A program made the translations under genes and the position numbers. This document shows, one piece after another, positions 7,501-15,910 of a stretch of 64,000 nt of DNA. Source of the DNA: Gilvimarinus chinensis DSM 19667 (lineage in GTDB: Bacteria > Pseudomonadota > Gammaproteobacteria > Pseudomonadales > Cellvibrionaceae). The first letter of the stretch is position 1. Every line of letters starts with the position of its first letter. The stretch covers positions 248,001 to 312,000 of the forward strand of contig NZ_KB898708.1 of the NCBI RefSeq assembly GCF_000377745.1, in the 5' to 3' direction. The notes under the pieces were generated by a model. It was not told the origin of the DNA, did no database searches, and was given only the letters and a program-made list of their open reading frames with translations.

Positions 7501-10200
7501 CATAAACAGAATGTGTTCACTGTTTTTGCCTTTGCTGTTGGCCAAATGCCCAGCCAGCTTCAGGCGCTGGGCTTCGCCACCACTTAGCGTAGGTACCGCC
7601 TGCCCCAGCTGCACGTATTCCAAACCGACGTCTGCCAAGGGTTGCAGGCTTTTCAGTACTTCGGGCCGGTCAGAGAAAAAGCCTAACGCTTCGCTGACGG
7701 TCATGGCCAGGACATCGGCAATGGATACCGCACGCTGATCTTTTAGCAATTTAATTTCTAAAATTTCGTCGCGAAAGCGTTTGCCATCGCAATCGGGGCA
7801 GCGCAAATACACGTCGCTTAAAAACTGCATTTCGACGTGTTCAAAGCCGTTGCCCTGACACGTTGGGCAGCGGCCATTGCCAGAGTTAAAACTGAATATT
7901 CCCGGTTTGTAGTTGCGCTCTTTGGCTTGTGGTGTGGCGACAAAGCATTTACGAATCGCGTCGTAGGCACCTACATAGGTGGCTGGGGTGGAGCGTGTGG
8001 TTTTGCCAATGGGGCTTTGATCCACCATCACCGCCTGATCGATAGACTCAAGGCCTGTAATGGAGTCGAAATCGCCGGGCGCTTCGGTTTGCTCGCCAAA
8101 GTGCTTTAACAAGGCCGGGTGCAAAATCTGTCGCATTAAGGTGGATTTACCCGAGCCACTGACGCCGGTTAAACACACCAGTTGTCCCAGTGGAATGTTC
8201 ACCGTCGTATTTTTAAGGTTGTTTTCCCGCGCGCCACTAATGCAAATGTGCTTACCCTGACGTTGCTGCAAGGCCGGTAAATACTCGGCGGCAATTTCAC
8301 TAACGCCTTCGCCGTGCGCACCGAGGGTGGTTGTGGCGACTTCAATACGCTCACTGCCGTTTAAATAGCGCGCGGTGGTGTTGGTTTTGTTTTTCAATAG
8401 CGCTTTGGGTGTGCCAAAAAATTCGATGTTGCCGCCATCGCGACCGGGCTTTGGGCCGATATCGATAATGCGGTCAGCCGCCAGAATGACTTGCGGATCG
8501 TGCTCGACCACCAGTAATGAGTTACCCGCATCGCGCAGGCGGTGTAACACATTAACCAACCGATCAATATCCCGTGGGTGTAATCCCGTACTGGGTTCAT
8601 CCAGCACAAACAAGGTGTTGACCAGCGAGGTGCCCAGGGCGGTGGTTAAATTAATGCGCTGTACCTCACCGCCGCTTAATGTGCGCGACTGTCGATCCAG
8701 TGTTAGGTATTCAAGCCCCACTTCACACAAATACCCCAGCCGCGAGCGAATCTCGTTAAGCAGTAATTCGGTGGCCTCGTCGATGGCCGACGCACTTTCT
8801 TCTTGCGCGTGAGCCGATTTTTTTTGTTCACTGTGCGCGGCAATCTGGTTAAAGAATTCCAGCGCGTTGGTCAGTGGCAGGCGCAGTGTATCCGCAATAT
8901 TCAAGCCGGGTAGCTGGTTAAAGGTGCTGTCGGCAAGGGTCGTCCCCACAGGCTTAAAGCGACTGCGACCGGCCAGCGCGTGTTCGGCTTGCGCCTTATT
9001 GCCGATGCGCCACCATAAAGACTCGGGTTTTAGGCGTGCCCCGCCGCAAGCTTTACAAGGCGTGTAGGCGCGATACTTAGACAACAGCACGCGAATGTGC
9101 ATTTTGTAGGCTTTGGATTCCAGCCAGTCGAAAAATTCGCGCACGCCGTACCAAACGCCTTTGTCCCAACTGCCCTCGCCTTCCAGCACCCATTGGCGGT
9201 CAGCGCTGGATAAGTCGCGCCAGGGCGTGGTGATGGCAATACCGCGTTTTTTGGCAAACTTAATTAAGTCGCGCTGTACCTCGGCGTAGCTTGGGGTTTG
9301 AATCGGTTTAATGGCACCCTCTTTCAGACTTTTACTTTCATCGGGTATGACAAGCCCCCAGTCCACCCCAATCACCCGGCCAAAACCCCGGCAGGTGTCG
9401 CAGGCACCAATAGGTGAGTTAAACGAAAAGTGGCTGGGTGTGGGTTTGCCGTAGCTGATATCGCAACTTGGGCAATGGTGATGGCTGGAAAACCTGGCGG
9501 GGTCGCCCGCTTCGCGTTCGTCGTTTAGCGGGTATACCAACACATGGCCTTTACCGTAGTGCAGCGCGGCTTCCAGGGCTTCGGTTAACCGGCCGCGGTT
9601 TTCGGCTGTCAGGCGCAAACGATCCTGCACGACCTCTACCCGGCTGCCCTCACGCTGATGAACACGGGCGTAGCCCTGCTGATTCAACAGCTGTAGCACG
9701 TCATCGTCACTGAGATTTTCGGGCACCGTAATGGGCAAACACACCATCAGGCGTTGCTCGGCGGGCCAATTTTTGTACAAGTTTTCGACAATGCTCTGTG
9801 GGCTGTCGGTGACAACCTTTTTACCGCAGCCTGCACAGTACAAATCGGCCAGCCGGGCAAACAGTAACTTTAAATAGTCGTTCAGCTCAGTCATGGTACC
9901 GACGGTAGAGCGAGATGTGCGCACGGTGTTGCTCTGCTCAATGGCGATGGCGGGCGGGATACCGTCAATGCTGTCGACCGCGGGCTTGTCCATACGGTCA
10001 AGAAACTGGCGCGCATAAGCCGAAAAGGTCTCGACATAGCGGCGCTGGCCCTCGGCGTAGATGGTGTCAAACGCGAGGGTAGACTTCCCCGAGCCGCTCA
10101 CCCCGGTAACCACCACCATTTCTCCCAGCGGGATATCCAGGTCGAGGTTTTTAAGGTTGTTTTGGCGCGCGCCGCGCACTTTGATGGCGTCGAAACTCAT
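4585..10200 (-). CDS. uvrA: Double-length UvrA-like protein (tandem UvrA fusion)
   Basis: The 1871-residue protein is about twice the usual UvrA length (about 940). It has four ABC ATPase domains: Walker A GVSGSGKS at about residues 33, 679, 1037 and 1556, and signatures TLSGGE at about 507, 871, 1397 and 1746, each with an LDEP Walker B. The first half starts with the UvrA-type IKVRGARQNNLKNLDLDIP and carries AEGQRRYVETFSAYARQF; the second half repeats this with GEGQRRYLESLNAYARQF. Each half also keeps the C-terminal zinc hairpin (VEM-FLSDV-LRCPDC and IEMNFLPDV-VPCDVC). UvrA acts as a dimer in nucleotide excision repair, so this looks like a covalent pseudo-dimer. It stands alone, with no uvrB or uvrC near. 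It may be a UvrA2-type accessory or resistance protein rather than the housekeeping UvrA. Confidence 0.9.
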   Translation of the reverse strand: MSFDAIKVRGARQNNLKNLDLDIPLGEMVVVTGVSGSGKSTLAFDTIYAEGQRRYVETFSAYARQFLDRMDKPAVDSIDGIPPAIAIEQSNTVRTSRSTVGTMTELNDYLKLLFARLADLYCAGCGKKVVTDSPQSIVENLYKNWPAEQRLMVCLPITVPENLSDDDVLQLLNQQGYARVHQREGSRVEVVQDRLRLTAENRGRLTEALEAALHYGKGHVLVYPLNDEREAGDPARFSSHHHCPSCDISYGKPTPSHFSFNSPIGACDTCRGFGRVIGVDWGLVIPDESKSLKEGAIKPIQTPSYAEVQRDLIKFAKKRGIAITTPWRDLSSADRQWVLEGEGSWDKGVWYGVREFFDWLESKAYKMHIRVLLSKYRAYTPCKACGGARLKPESLWWRIGNKAQAEHALAGRSRFKPVGTTLADSTFNQLPGLNIADTLRLPLTNALEFFNQIAAHSEQKKSAHAQEESASAIDEATELLLNEIRSRLGYLCEVGLEYLTLDRQSRTLSGGEVQRINLTTALGTSLVNTLFVLDEPSTGLHPRDIDRLVNVLHRLRDAGNSLLVVEHDPQVILAADRIIDIGPKPGRDGGNIEFFGTPKALLKNKTNTTARYLNGSERIEVATTTLGAHGEGVSEIAAEYLPALQQRQGKHICISGARENNLKNTTVNIPLGQLVCLTGVSGSGKSTLMRQILHPALLKHFGEQTEAPGDFDSITGLESIDQAVMVDQSPIGKTTRSTPATYVGAYDAIRKCFVATPQAKERNYKPGIFSFNSGNGRCPTCQGNGFEHVEMQFLSDVYLRCPDCDGKRFRDEILEIKLLKDQRAVSIADVLAMTVSEALGFFSDRPEVLKSLQPLADVGLEYVQLGQAVPTLSGGEAQRLKLAGHLANSKGKNSEHILFMFDEPTTGLHFADIATLMKAFRQLQAAGHSLLVIEHNLDVIRAADWVIDIGPEGGDAGGELMAEGTPEQLIEKGKGYTANALADYVKTLTSGADLSVAKRSARGKKPANVISVHHAREHNLKNIDVTIPRDTLTVISGVSGSGKSTLAFDLIFGEGQRRYLESLNAYARQFVQPAARPDVDAIYGIPPAVAIEQRTSRGGRKSTVATLTEIYHYLRLMFVKLGVQHCPSCDVPIQPQTLEAIVARVQKDYREQSITLLAPMVVARKGIYRELAQWAAEKGFAQLRVDGQYQPTSDWPTLDRYKEHDIELPFATLTVTPKNHEALTQALQQTLSLGNGVVMVAAASKRKTKERLFSTQRACPSCGCGFPELDPRLFSYNSKHGWCNGCFGTGVKLKGFDEEQTGEENTWQAEEEGTEQTCPKCDGQRLNPTALAVRFRDRSIAQLAALPVDDAEQWFGKLKLKSAEQAIARDLLSEMQNRLHFLQKVGLNYLTLDRAAPTLSGGEAQRIRLAAQLGSSLQGVCYVLDEPTIGLHTRDNRKLLQTLRELQQQGNTVLVVEHDEDTMREADHIIDIGPRAGVNGGTVVGEGSVAKLMKNKQSLTGQMLANPLRHPMPELRNPKMRSLWDKESLTIEGANQNNLRDVSVSVPLHQLVAITGVSGSGKSTLVRGVLYPNVKNAIANKRKKNQQWQGADNLTGWQGIDRILEVDQTPIGKTPRSCPATYIGIWDAIRKLFAGTVDARLRGYTPARFSFNAGDGRCEACGGQGMQKIEMNFLPDVRVPCDVCHGWRFNDETLSVGYKGKHIGEVLAMNIDEAAEFFKPISKVHHALCLLQDVGLGYLTLGQQSPTLSGGEAQRIKLVAELAKAKMTPEDAKGRVNQHNLYVLDEPTVGLHMADVDKLLHVLHRLVDAGNSVLVIEHNLDVVAEADWIIDMGPEGGSGGGKVVAQGAPETIIKRKRSLTGQFLKEALTEL

Positions 10201-10313
10201 GGCTGGACTCTCACGACTAAAATGACTGGCTAAATATACAGGAGTGGCCGGTAGTGGCCAAGGCTTACAACAGCACTACGACCACTCGGAAGTTATGGTT
10301 CAGCGACAGCTTG

Positions 10314-11225
10314 TTACCAAAGCCATTCCAGCAAGTGGTGCAACGGATCCAGGCTTAGGCTAAAAACAGCCAGAGAAGTCAGGCAAACGGCAGTGATGGG
10401 TGCGATGCGCCTACCCCTAGCAGGCACCGATGAGAGCAAGGCTTTCACCCGGGCCTGGGTGTGGCTATGGGCAAAAAAGCTGGCATTGTTGGGAGCCTGA
10501 ACCTTTTGTTGCAGACGCGCCACATCAATAATGGTTTGCGCCACCTGAGTTGGCTCGGCGTTATGGCAGGCGGCCAGGTCACAGGCTTTTTCGTGGTTGA
10601 GGTCTAAATCCTCAAGCAACGGACGGCAAAGCGGCAGCAGTGGCAAAAGTGCCACCCTTGCGATGAGCGTGCGCAGGTTATCGCCACGCTGGCGATGGGC
10701 ACGCTCGTGGTCGGCGATGATCTCGAGCGCCGCGCTTGGTAGTGCCGTCAGTAACCCCTGGCTTGCCACCAGTTTGCACCGCCAGAACCCCAGGGTGAAT
10801 ACCGTGGGTGTCGTCGTGGGCAGCACCCACCACTCACCACGGCGTTTGGCCAATTGCAGCAGCTGCGACGCATAACGCCGACTGCCCTGCCATACCCAAA
10901 ACACCCTTGCCAACAAGCCCGTCAACAGTAGCGCACCTAAAAGCAGCAGCGCCAATGGGTACTGAATATCCGGCCGATGAGGGTCACAGATAGTACCGTG
11001 GCAATGCGACAGCAGTAATCCGCCCGCCCCGCCATTTACAGCCCATACCAAAGCGGCACTGAGTACAGCCGGCACACTGTATAACGTTAATTGTACGACG
11101 GCACTGTCAGCGGGATGCAAGCTCATAAGGTAGCGCCGCACCAGCGGATAGACTGCGCGTAATAGCAGCAGGGTAAATACCCACAACATCAGCCACTGAC
11201 TAAGGGGAGCAAAAAGCGCGCTCAT
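10314..11225 (-). CDS. M56 family (BlaR1-type) membrane metallopeptidase
   Basis: The 303-residue protein has N-terminal hydrophobic helices (WLMLWVFTLLLLRAVYPL and others), a cytoplasmic-type domain with the zinc motif HERAH in IIADHERAHRQRGDN, and a likely third ligand in LNHEKACD, followed by a final membrane segment. This is the arrangement of M56 peptidases related to the BlaR1/MecR1 sensor protease, but the extracellular penicillin-binding sensor domain is absent. It overlaps the BlaI-like gene by 4 bp (ATGA), the standard pairing in which the peptidase inactivates the repressor. The signal sensed is unknown. Confidence 0.88.
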   Translation of the reverse strand: MSALFAPLSQWLMLWVFTLLLLRAVYPLVRRYLMSLHPADSAVVQLTLYSVPAVLSAALVWAVNGGAGGLLLSHCHGTICDPHRPDIQYPLALLLLGALLLTGLLARVFWVWQGSRRYASQLLQLAKRRGEWWVLPTTTPTVFTLGFWRCKLVASQGLLTALPSAALEIIADHERAHRQRGDNLRTLIARVALLPLLPLCRPLLEDLDLNHEKACDLAACHNAEPTQVAQTIIDVARLQQKVQAPNNASFFAHSHTQARVKALLSSVPARGRRIAPITAVCLTSLAVFSLSLDPLHHLLEWLW

Positions 11226-11635
11226 GATTCTTCCTGCCGCTTTTTTCGTTTTGCCGCAATCAGCTGTTCCAGCTCGGTTAACGAGTCTTCACTGATAGTA
11301 TCGGCGAAGTCTACAAATCCGCTGAGAATGGGAGATAACTGCCCAGTGTGAACCTTGGTAATCACCCCGCCCAACAACTTCCCCAAAAATTCACCGCGCT
11401 CTAGCGCTGGCTGATAAAAGTAAGCCCGACCCCTTTTCTCACGGGTCAGCCATTGTTTGCGGTGTAAGCGTTCCAGCGTGGACTGCACCGTATTCAGGCT
11501 TAAACGCTCGCCCTCGGGCAACCTTTGCCAAATGGTTTTTGCCTCCTGCACAGGGGCATCCCAAAGCAAGCGCAGAACCGACAGTTCTAACTCGCCAAGC
11601 TGGGGTAAGGCATTACTTTGTGAACGATTTTTCAT
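11222..11635 (-). CDS. BlaI/MecI/CopY family transcriptional repressor
   Basis: Starting at MKNRSQSNALPQLGELELSV, the product is about 137 residues. The winged-helix core is LGELELSVLRLLWDA, followed by LSLNTVQSTLERLHRKQWLT as recognition helix and wing, then GRAYFYQPAL. This is the PF03965 penicillinase-repressor fold that binds DNA as a dimer. It is coupled by a 4-bp overlap to the M56 peptidase. An 8-bp dyad lies 10 bp upstream of the start and could be its own operator. No beta-lactamase gene is nearby; the divergent TonB receptor at 11892 is the more likely target. A longer start at 11659 is possible but less likely. Confidence 0.87.
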   Translation of the reverse strand: MKNRSQSNALPQLGELELSVLRLLWDAPVQEAKTIWQRLPEGERLSLNTVQSTLERLHRKQWLTREKRGRAYFYQPALERGEFLGKLLGGVITKVHTGQLSPILSGFVDFADTISEDSLTELEQLIAAKRKKRQEES

Positions 11636-11644
11636 CAAAACTCT

Positions 11645-11669
11645 TAAAACCGATTGCAAAGCGGTTTTA
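11645..11669. promoter_or_regulatory. Candidate BlaI-type operator dyad
   Basis: TAAAACCG (11645-11652) and CGGTTTTA (11662-11669) form a perfect 8-bp inverted repeat with a 9-bp spacer, just upstream of the BlaI-like start and inside the 256-bp divergent region shared with the TonB receptor. Self-regulation by such dyads is usual for this repressor family. The exact sequence does not match the classical TACA/TGTA bla operator, so the assignment is inference. Confidence 0.4.
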
Positions 11670-11891
11670 GTGGGCCATTAAGACAGGATTAAATACGACC
11701 AATAACCCCATGAATTATATAGCTTTTTGACAAGCCTGTGGCAATTCGCGCAGGGCTTTTAAAGCGCGCTTTTCTGGCGCTACTTAAAATAGCGCGCTCG
11801 TATGAACGCGATGCTGCGCAGTGTGTGAATGCCTGAATCCAGATTACAGGTTGCGCCGTACCGCGACAATGCCAACAAAAAAGGATGAGCT

Positions 11892-13949
11892 ATGAATCGC
11901 TACTGGCCTGCCAAGGCAAGTATGTTAGGTATATGGGTTGCAGCCCCGTGGGCTTTTGCCCATCCGGTTGTAGAAGAAATTAACGTATCCGGTCAACACA
12001 GTAATTTATTGGGCCGCAGTGTGTCGGCCTCTCAGGGGGTGGTATCGCAAGCCGATATGGAAGTGCGAGCCATGTTACGGGTTGGAGAAATTCTTGAGCT
12101 GGTACCGGGCATGGTGGTGACCCAGCACAGTGGTACAGGCAAAGCGAGCCAGTATTTTCTACGCGGTTTTAATCTGGACCATGGCACCGACTTTGCCACC
12201 TCTTACGACGGCATGCCGGTTAATATGCGCACCCATGGCCATGGCCAGGGTTACACCGATCTTAATTTTATTATTCCAGAAACCGTGGGCACGCTGCATT
12301 ATCAAAAAGGCCCCTACTACGCCGAGGTTGGTGATTTCAGTGGCGCAGGCGCAGCAACTATAAAGAGTGTGGATACCCGCAATCAGGGCCTTTTGCGAAT
12401 CACGGGCGGTGAAAACCAATACCAGCGCCTGTTAGCCACAGACAGCGTGCATAGCGGCGCTCATGATGTTCTATGGGCATTGGAGTACACCGGCTATCAA
12501 GGGCCCTGGACAGACGTTGATGAAGATTTAGAAAAATTTAACGCACAACTGAAAGCCAGCCACGCCTTGGCCAATGGTAAGTTTCGCTGGGGCCTGATGG
12601 CTTACCACAACAGCTGGAACAGCGCCGATCAAATTCCCACGCGAGCGGTACAGCAAGGCATGATTGATGAGCTGGGTTCAATTGACACCAGCACCGGCGG
12701 TGAGTCTTCTCGCTTCAGTGTGAACCTGGGGTTTGAAAATGAACAGTGGCTGTTTGAAGCCTATGCTATCGATTACCGCATGAACTTATGGTCTAACTTC
12801 ACCTACTTTCTCGACGATCCTGAACAGGGTGACCAATTTGAGCAGGTGGATGATCGTCGCCTGTTCGGCGGCCAGGCTCGCTACACCTTGAACGGCAACT
12901 GGGACGATAAAGAAATCGAGAATCACTTTGGCGTACAGACCCGTTGGGACAATATTGCCGAGGTAGGCCTGTACACCACTCGCAACCGTTCGCGTGATGG
13001 TGTCGTACGCGCCGATGCGGTAGACGAAGCCAGTGTCGCACTTTACTGGGATAACACCATTGCCTGGAACAAGTCGTTTAAAACCGTGCTGGGAGCACGT
13101 TACGATTATTTTGAGTTTGAGGTAAGCGACAAAGTAGGTCTGAATACCGCGGGCATCGATTTAAGCAACAACAGCGGCAAGGCTTCGGACGGCATAAGCT
13201 CGTTAAAAGCCAGCGCGATTTACTCCCTAAGCGAGCACTGGGAAACCTACTTGTCAGCAGGAACCGGATACCACTCTAACGATGCGCGAGGCACAACCAT
13301 TCGTATAGATCCGAATGACGGCAGCGCGGTTGACAGTGTAGACCCGCTTGTTCGTTCGCTGGGCAGTGAATGGGGTGTACGTGGCCACTTTAACAAACAG
13401 GTAAATGTGTCCGCCGCCCTTTGGTATTTAAAGCTCGATAGTGAGTTACTGTTCGTAGGCGATGCAGGTAATACTGAGCCCAGCGATGAAACCGAGCGCA
13501 CCGGTATTGAGCTGACCGCCTACTACCGTCTTAATGAACGCTGGACACTGGACGCCGAATACGCCTATACAAACGCGCAATTTACCCGCGAGCAACCCGG
13601 GCGCGACATTCCCGGCGCGGTTAAAGACGTATTGCAATTAGGCATCAGCGCGGACTTTACCGGTGGCGCTTTTGCCAGTGCCCGATTGCGCTATTTTGGG
13701 CCCAGGCCACTGGTTGAAACCGGCGAGGTGGAGTCGGATACCTCTACCGTGATTAATCTTAAGGCGGGTTATCACTTTGAGCGCTTTACACTCAGCATGG
13801 ATGTTTTAAATGCGCTCAACAGTCACGATCACGACATTGATTACTTTTACGAATCGCAGTTAGCAACTGAAACTGTGCCAGTAGAAGATATTCACTACCA
13901 TCCGCTTGAGCCGCGTACAGTTCGCGTGTCGTTAGACATGAATTTTTAA
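11892..13949 (+). CDS. TonB-dependent receptor, substrate unknown
   Basis: The 685-residue outer-membrane receptor has a signal peptide ending AFA before HPVVEEINVSG. The plug follows with VGEILELVPGMVVTQHSGTG and QYFLRGFNLDHGTDFAT, then the conserved MPVNMRTHGHGQGYTDLNFI stretch. The barrel ends with RVSLDMNF and its terminal Phe. A weak GGA-containing ribosome site (AAGGATGAGC) precedes the ATG. The HGHGQGY-type plug motif places it in a TonB-receptor subgroup different from the siderophore receptor at 850. The histidines suggest, but do not prove, a metal-linked substrate. It is divergent from the BlaI/M56 pair, which may regulate it, and is followed by a strong terminator. Confidence 0.88.
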   Translation: MNRYWPAKASMLGIWVAAPWAFAHPVVEEINVSGQHSNLLGRSVSASQGVVSQADMEVRAMLRVGEILELVPGMVVTQHSGTGKASQYFLRGFNLDHGTDFATSYDGMPVNMRTHGHGQGYTDLNFIIPETVGTLHYQKGPYYAEVGDFSGAGAATIKSVDTRNQGLLRITGGENQYQRLLATDSVHSGAHDVLWALEYTGYQGPWTDVDEDLEKFNAQLKASHALANGKFRWGLMAYHNSWNSADQIPTRAVQQGMIDELGSIDTSTGGESSRFSVNLGFENEQWLFEAYAIDYRMNLWSNFTYFLDDPEQGDQFEQVDDRRLFGGQARYTLNGNWDDKEIENHFGVQTRWDNIAEVGLYTTRNRSRDGVVRADAVDEASVALYWDNTIAWNKSFKTVLGARYDYFEFEVSDKVGLNTAGIDLSNNSGKASDGISSLKASAIYSLSEHWETYLSAGTGYHSNDARGTTIRIDPNDGSAVDSVDPLVRSLGSEWGVRGHFNKQVNVSAALWYLKLDSELLFVGDAGNTEPSDETERTGIELTAYYRLNERWTLDAEYAYTNAQFTREQPGRDIPGAVKDVLQLGISADFTGGAFASARLRYFGPRPLVETGEVESDTSTVINLKAGYHFERFTLSMDVLNALNSHDHDIDYFYESQLATETVPVEDIHYHPLEPRTVRVSLDMNF

Positions 13950-13952
13950 GTA

Positions 13953-13980
13953 AAAAAGCCGGGCCCTGCCCGGCTTTTTT
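13953..13980. terminator. Bidirectional intrinsic terminator
   Basis: AAAAAGCCGGGC-CCT-GCCCGGCTTTTTT forms a GC-rich stem with an A-tract on one side and a T-tract on the other. It lies 3 bp after the TonB receptor stop and 16 bp after the end of the convergent PilZ gene, so it can serve both strands. Confidence 0.95.
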
Positions 13981-13996
13981 GGCTGCGGTTAATACA

Positions 13997-14347
13997 CTAT
14001 TGATTGACTAGCTTATCGCCCACTTGCTGATCAGCCACGCTGTTAAATTGCTTTATGGCCCGCAGTAAGCCGGAAGATTGATGGTAGGACGCGGAGTTAG
14101 CGTCCAGCTCAAGGGCAATGCCATTCATTTGCTTACGCACAATATTGCCTTTCAAGGTGTAAGTGGCATTACTAAGCCTTACCACCACCTGCAGCGATTG
14201 ATAAAGGCGAAAATCGTCGGGCGGCGTGGCGATAAAAACACCCAACAAGCTGATGTTTTTTAAACGTCCGGCCGAGCGATTCTTACCAGGGGTAATTAAC
14301 TCGGCCAGCAAGTCGGTGTTGGTGCGGGGGCTTGCGCGGTGTTCCAT
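13997..14347 (-). CDS. PilZ domain protein (c-di-GMP receptor)
   Basis: The 116-residue protein is a single PilZ domain. It has R-x3-R (R4 and R8 in EHRASPRT) and the N-x-S-x2-G motif (NISLLG, residues 31-36), the two loops that bind cyclic di-GMP. It is the last gene of the minus-strand glgC-GH57-malQ-pilZ run, beginning 3 bp after the malQ stop, so it is probably co-transcribed with glycogen genes. That suggests, without proof, a second-messenger input to carbon storage. It ends at a shared bidirectional terminator. Confidence 0.85.
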   Translation of the reverse strand: MEHRASPRTNTDLLAELITPGKNRSAGRLKNISLLGVFIATPPDDFRLYQSLQVVVRLSNATYTLKGNIVRKQMNGIALELDANSASYHQSSGLLRAIKQFNSVADQQVGDKLVNQ

Positions 14348-14350
14348 AGG

Positions 14351-15910
14351 TTAATCCTCGGGTGTAACGGCGTCGGAAAACGGCAAGTCCCGCCCTAGCC
14401 GGTCATAAATAGACACTTCGTGGTGAATTCGTGCGGCTAAATCTTCAGGCAAATCTGACCAGTCAAAACGCCAATGCCAGTTATTGTCTGTGGTGCCCGG
14501 TGTGTTCATGCGGGCGCGGTTGTCCAGCTGTAAAAAGTCTTGCAACGGAATAATGGCCATACGGGCCACCGAGGACAGCGCGGTTTTGATTAAGCCCCAG
14601 CTCGTGACTTTTGTGGTACCCAGGTAATCGGCCAGCGCGTCGCACTCGGCAGCGCTGAGGTTTTCTAACCAGCCTTTTGTGGTGTCGTTATCGTGAGTGC
14701 CGGTATAAACGATGTTTACCGGTTCAAAATGATGCGGCGCATTAATGTTTTCGGCGTTACCGTCAAACCCAAACTGCAGTACCAGCATACCCGGTAAGGC
14801 AAACGCTTTGCGCAGCGATTCAACCTTATCGGTAATTAGCCCCAGGTTTTCAGCCACAATCGGCAGTGTGTGAAAGTGATCAAACAAACTTTCAAGCAGC
14901 GCCTTGCCCGGCGCCTCTACCCATTTGCCGCCACGGGCATCTTGCGCGCTGGCCGGTATTTCCCAGTAGGCCTCAAGGCCGCGAAAATGATCGATGCGAA
15001 TTAAATCAAACTGCGCCAGCTGGCCCGCAATGCGCTCGCGCCACCAACTAAAGTTATCTGCCTGCATTACCGACCAGTTGTAATGGGGGTTACCCCAATG
15101 TTGACCGGTTTCGGAAAAATAATCTGGCGGCACCCCGGCGACGGTCAGCGGCTGGCCATTGTCATCCAATTTAAATTGTTCGGGGTGGGCCCACACATCG
15201 GCGCTGTCCAGTGCGACAAAAATAGGGATATCGCCAAACAGCTGCACTTTTTTCTCTACTGCGGTTTGTTTCAGCGCCTGCCATTGGGAATAAAACGCAA
15301 ATTGTTCAAAGTGCGCTTGTTCGATATCCCGCTGGTAGTGCGCTTTTGCCTCGGCCAGCGCCTTGGCATCGCGCAACCGCAAAGGTTCACGCCACTGCAA
15401 CCAAGAGGCACCCCCGTGCGCTTTGCGCAGAGCCAGAAACAGTGAAAAGTCATCCAGCCAATGGTGTTGCTCGGCCACAAACCGCTTAAAGTTTTGCTCC
15501 AGCGCTTCGCCGTCTTGGGTTTTGATAAAGGCGTAAAACGCTTCACAGGCGAGCACGCGAAGCTCCGCCAACTGCTCGAAGGTTAGCGCACGACTTTCGG
15601 CCAGTTGCGGCTGTAATACCGCCTGACTGATCCAGCCCCAGTCGATTAAGGTTTGCAGGCAAACTAACTCGGGGTTACCCGCATGGGCTGACCAGGATTG
15701 ATAAGGGGAGCGATCATCGTGGGTGGGGCCGGTGGGCAGCATTTGCCACACACTTAAACCAGAATCGCGTAAGAAATGTATAAAGTGATGCGCGTGGTGC
15801 CCAAGGTTACCGCACGGCAAGCGGCAGCCACCCTGCAGCGTGGCGGGCAGCGAGGTAGGATGCAGCAAACAACCGGCGGTGCGGCGGTTAAAAATATCGG
15901 CGGGTTTCAC
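14351..15910 (-). CDS. malQ: 4-alpha-glucanotransferase (amylomaltase)
   Basis: The 519-residue GH77 enzyme disproportionates alpha-1,4-glucans by transferring maltosyl or longer units. Visible are the N-terminal GCLLHPTSLP, a QMLPTGPTH region, the catalytic nucleophile region LIRIDHFRGLEAYWEIPA, the acid/base region VAENLGLI, and YTGTHDNDTTKGW with the third carboxylate. Length fits bacterial MalQ of the shorter type. Its start overlaps the GH57 stop by 4 bp (ATGA), so translation is probably coupled. The neighbours (GH57, glgC, glgB, glgA) point to glycogen or maltodextrin turnover rather than a maltose uptake operon. Confidence 0.95.
   Translation of the reverse strand: MKPADIFNRRTAGCLLHPTSLPATLQGGCRLPCGNLGHHAHHFIHFLRDSGLSVWQMLPTGPTHDDRSPYQSWSAHAGNPELVCLQTLIDWGWISQAVLQPQLAESRALTFEQLAELRVLACEAFYAFIKTQDGEALEQNFKRFVAEQHHWLDDFSLFLALRKAHGGASWLQWREPLRLRDAKALAEAKAHYQRDIEQAHFEQFAFYSQWQALKQTAVEKKVQLFGDIPIFVALDSADVWAHPEQFKLDDNGQPLTVAGVPPDYFSETGQHWGNPHYNWSVMQADNFSWWRERIAGQLAQFDLIRIDHFRGLEAYWEIPASAQDARGGKWVEAPGKALLESLFDHFHTLPIVAENLGLITDKVESLRKAFALPGMLVLQFGFDGNAENINAPHHFEPVNIVYTGTHDNDTTKGWLENLSAAECDALADYLGTTKVTSWGLIKTALSSVARMAIIPLQDFLQLDNRARMNTPGTTDNNWHWRFDWSDLPEDLAARIHHEVSIYDRLGRDLPFSDAVTPED

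Noticed and set aside
11222-11635. A beta-lactam resistance locus
   Set aside because: BlaI/M56 genes are present, but the M56 protein lacks a penicillin-binding sensor and no beta-lactamase is nearby.
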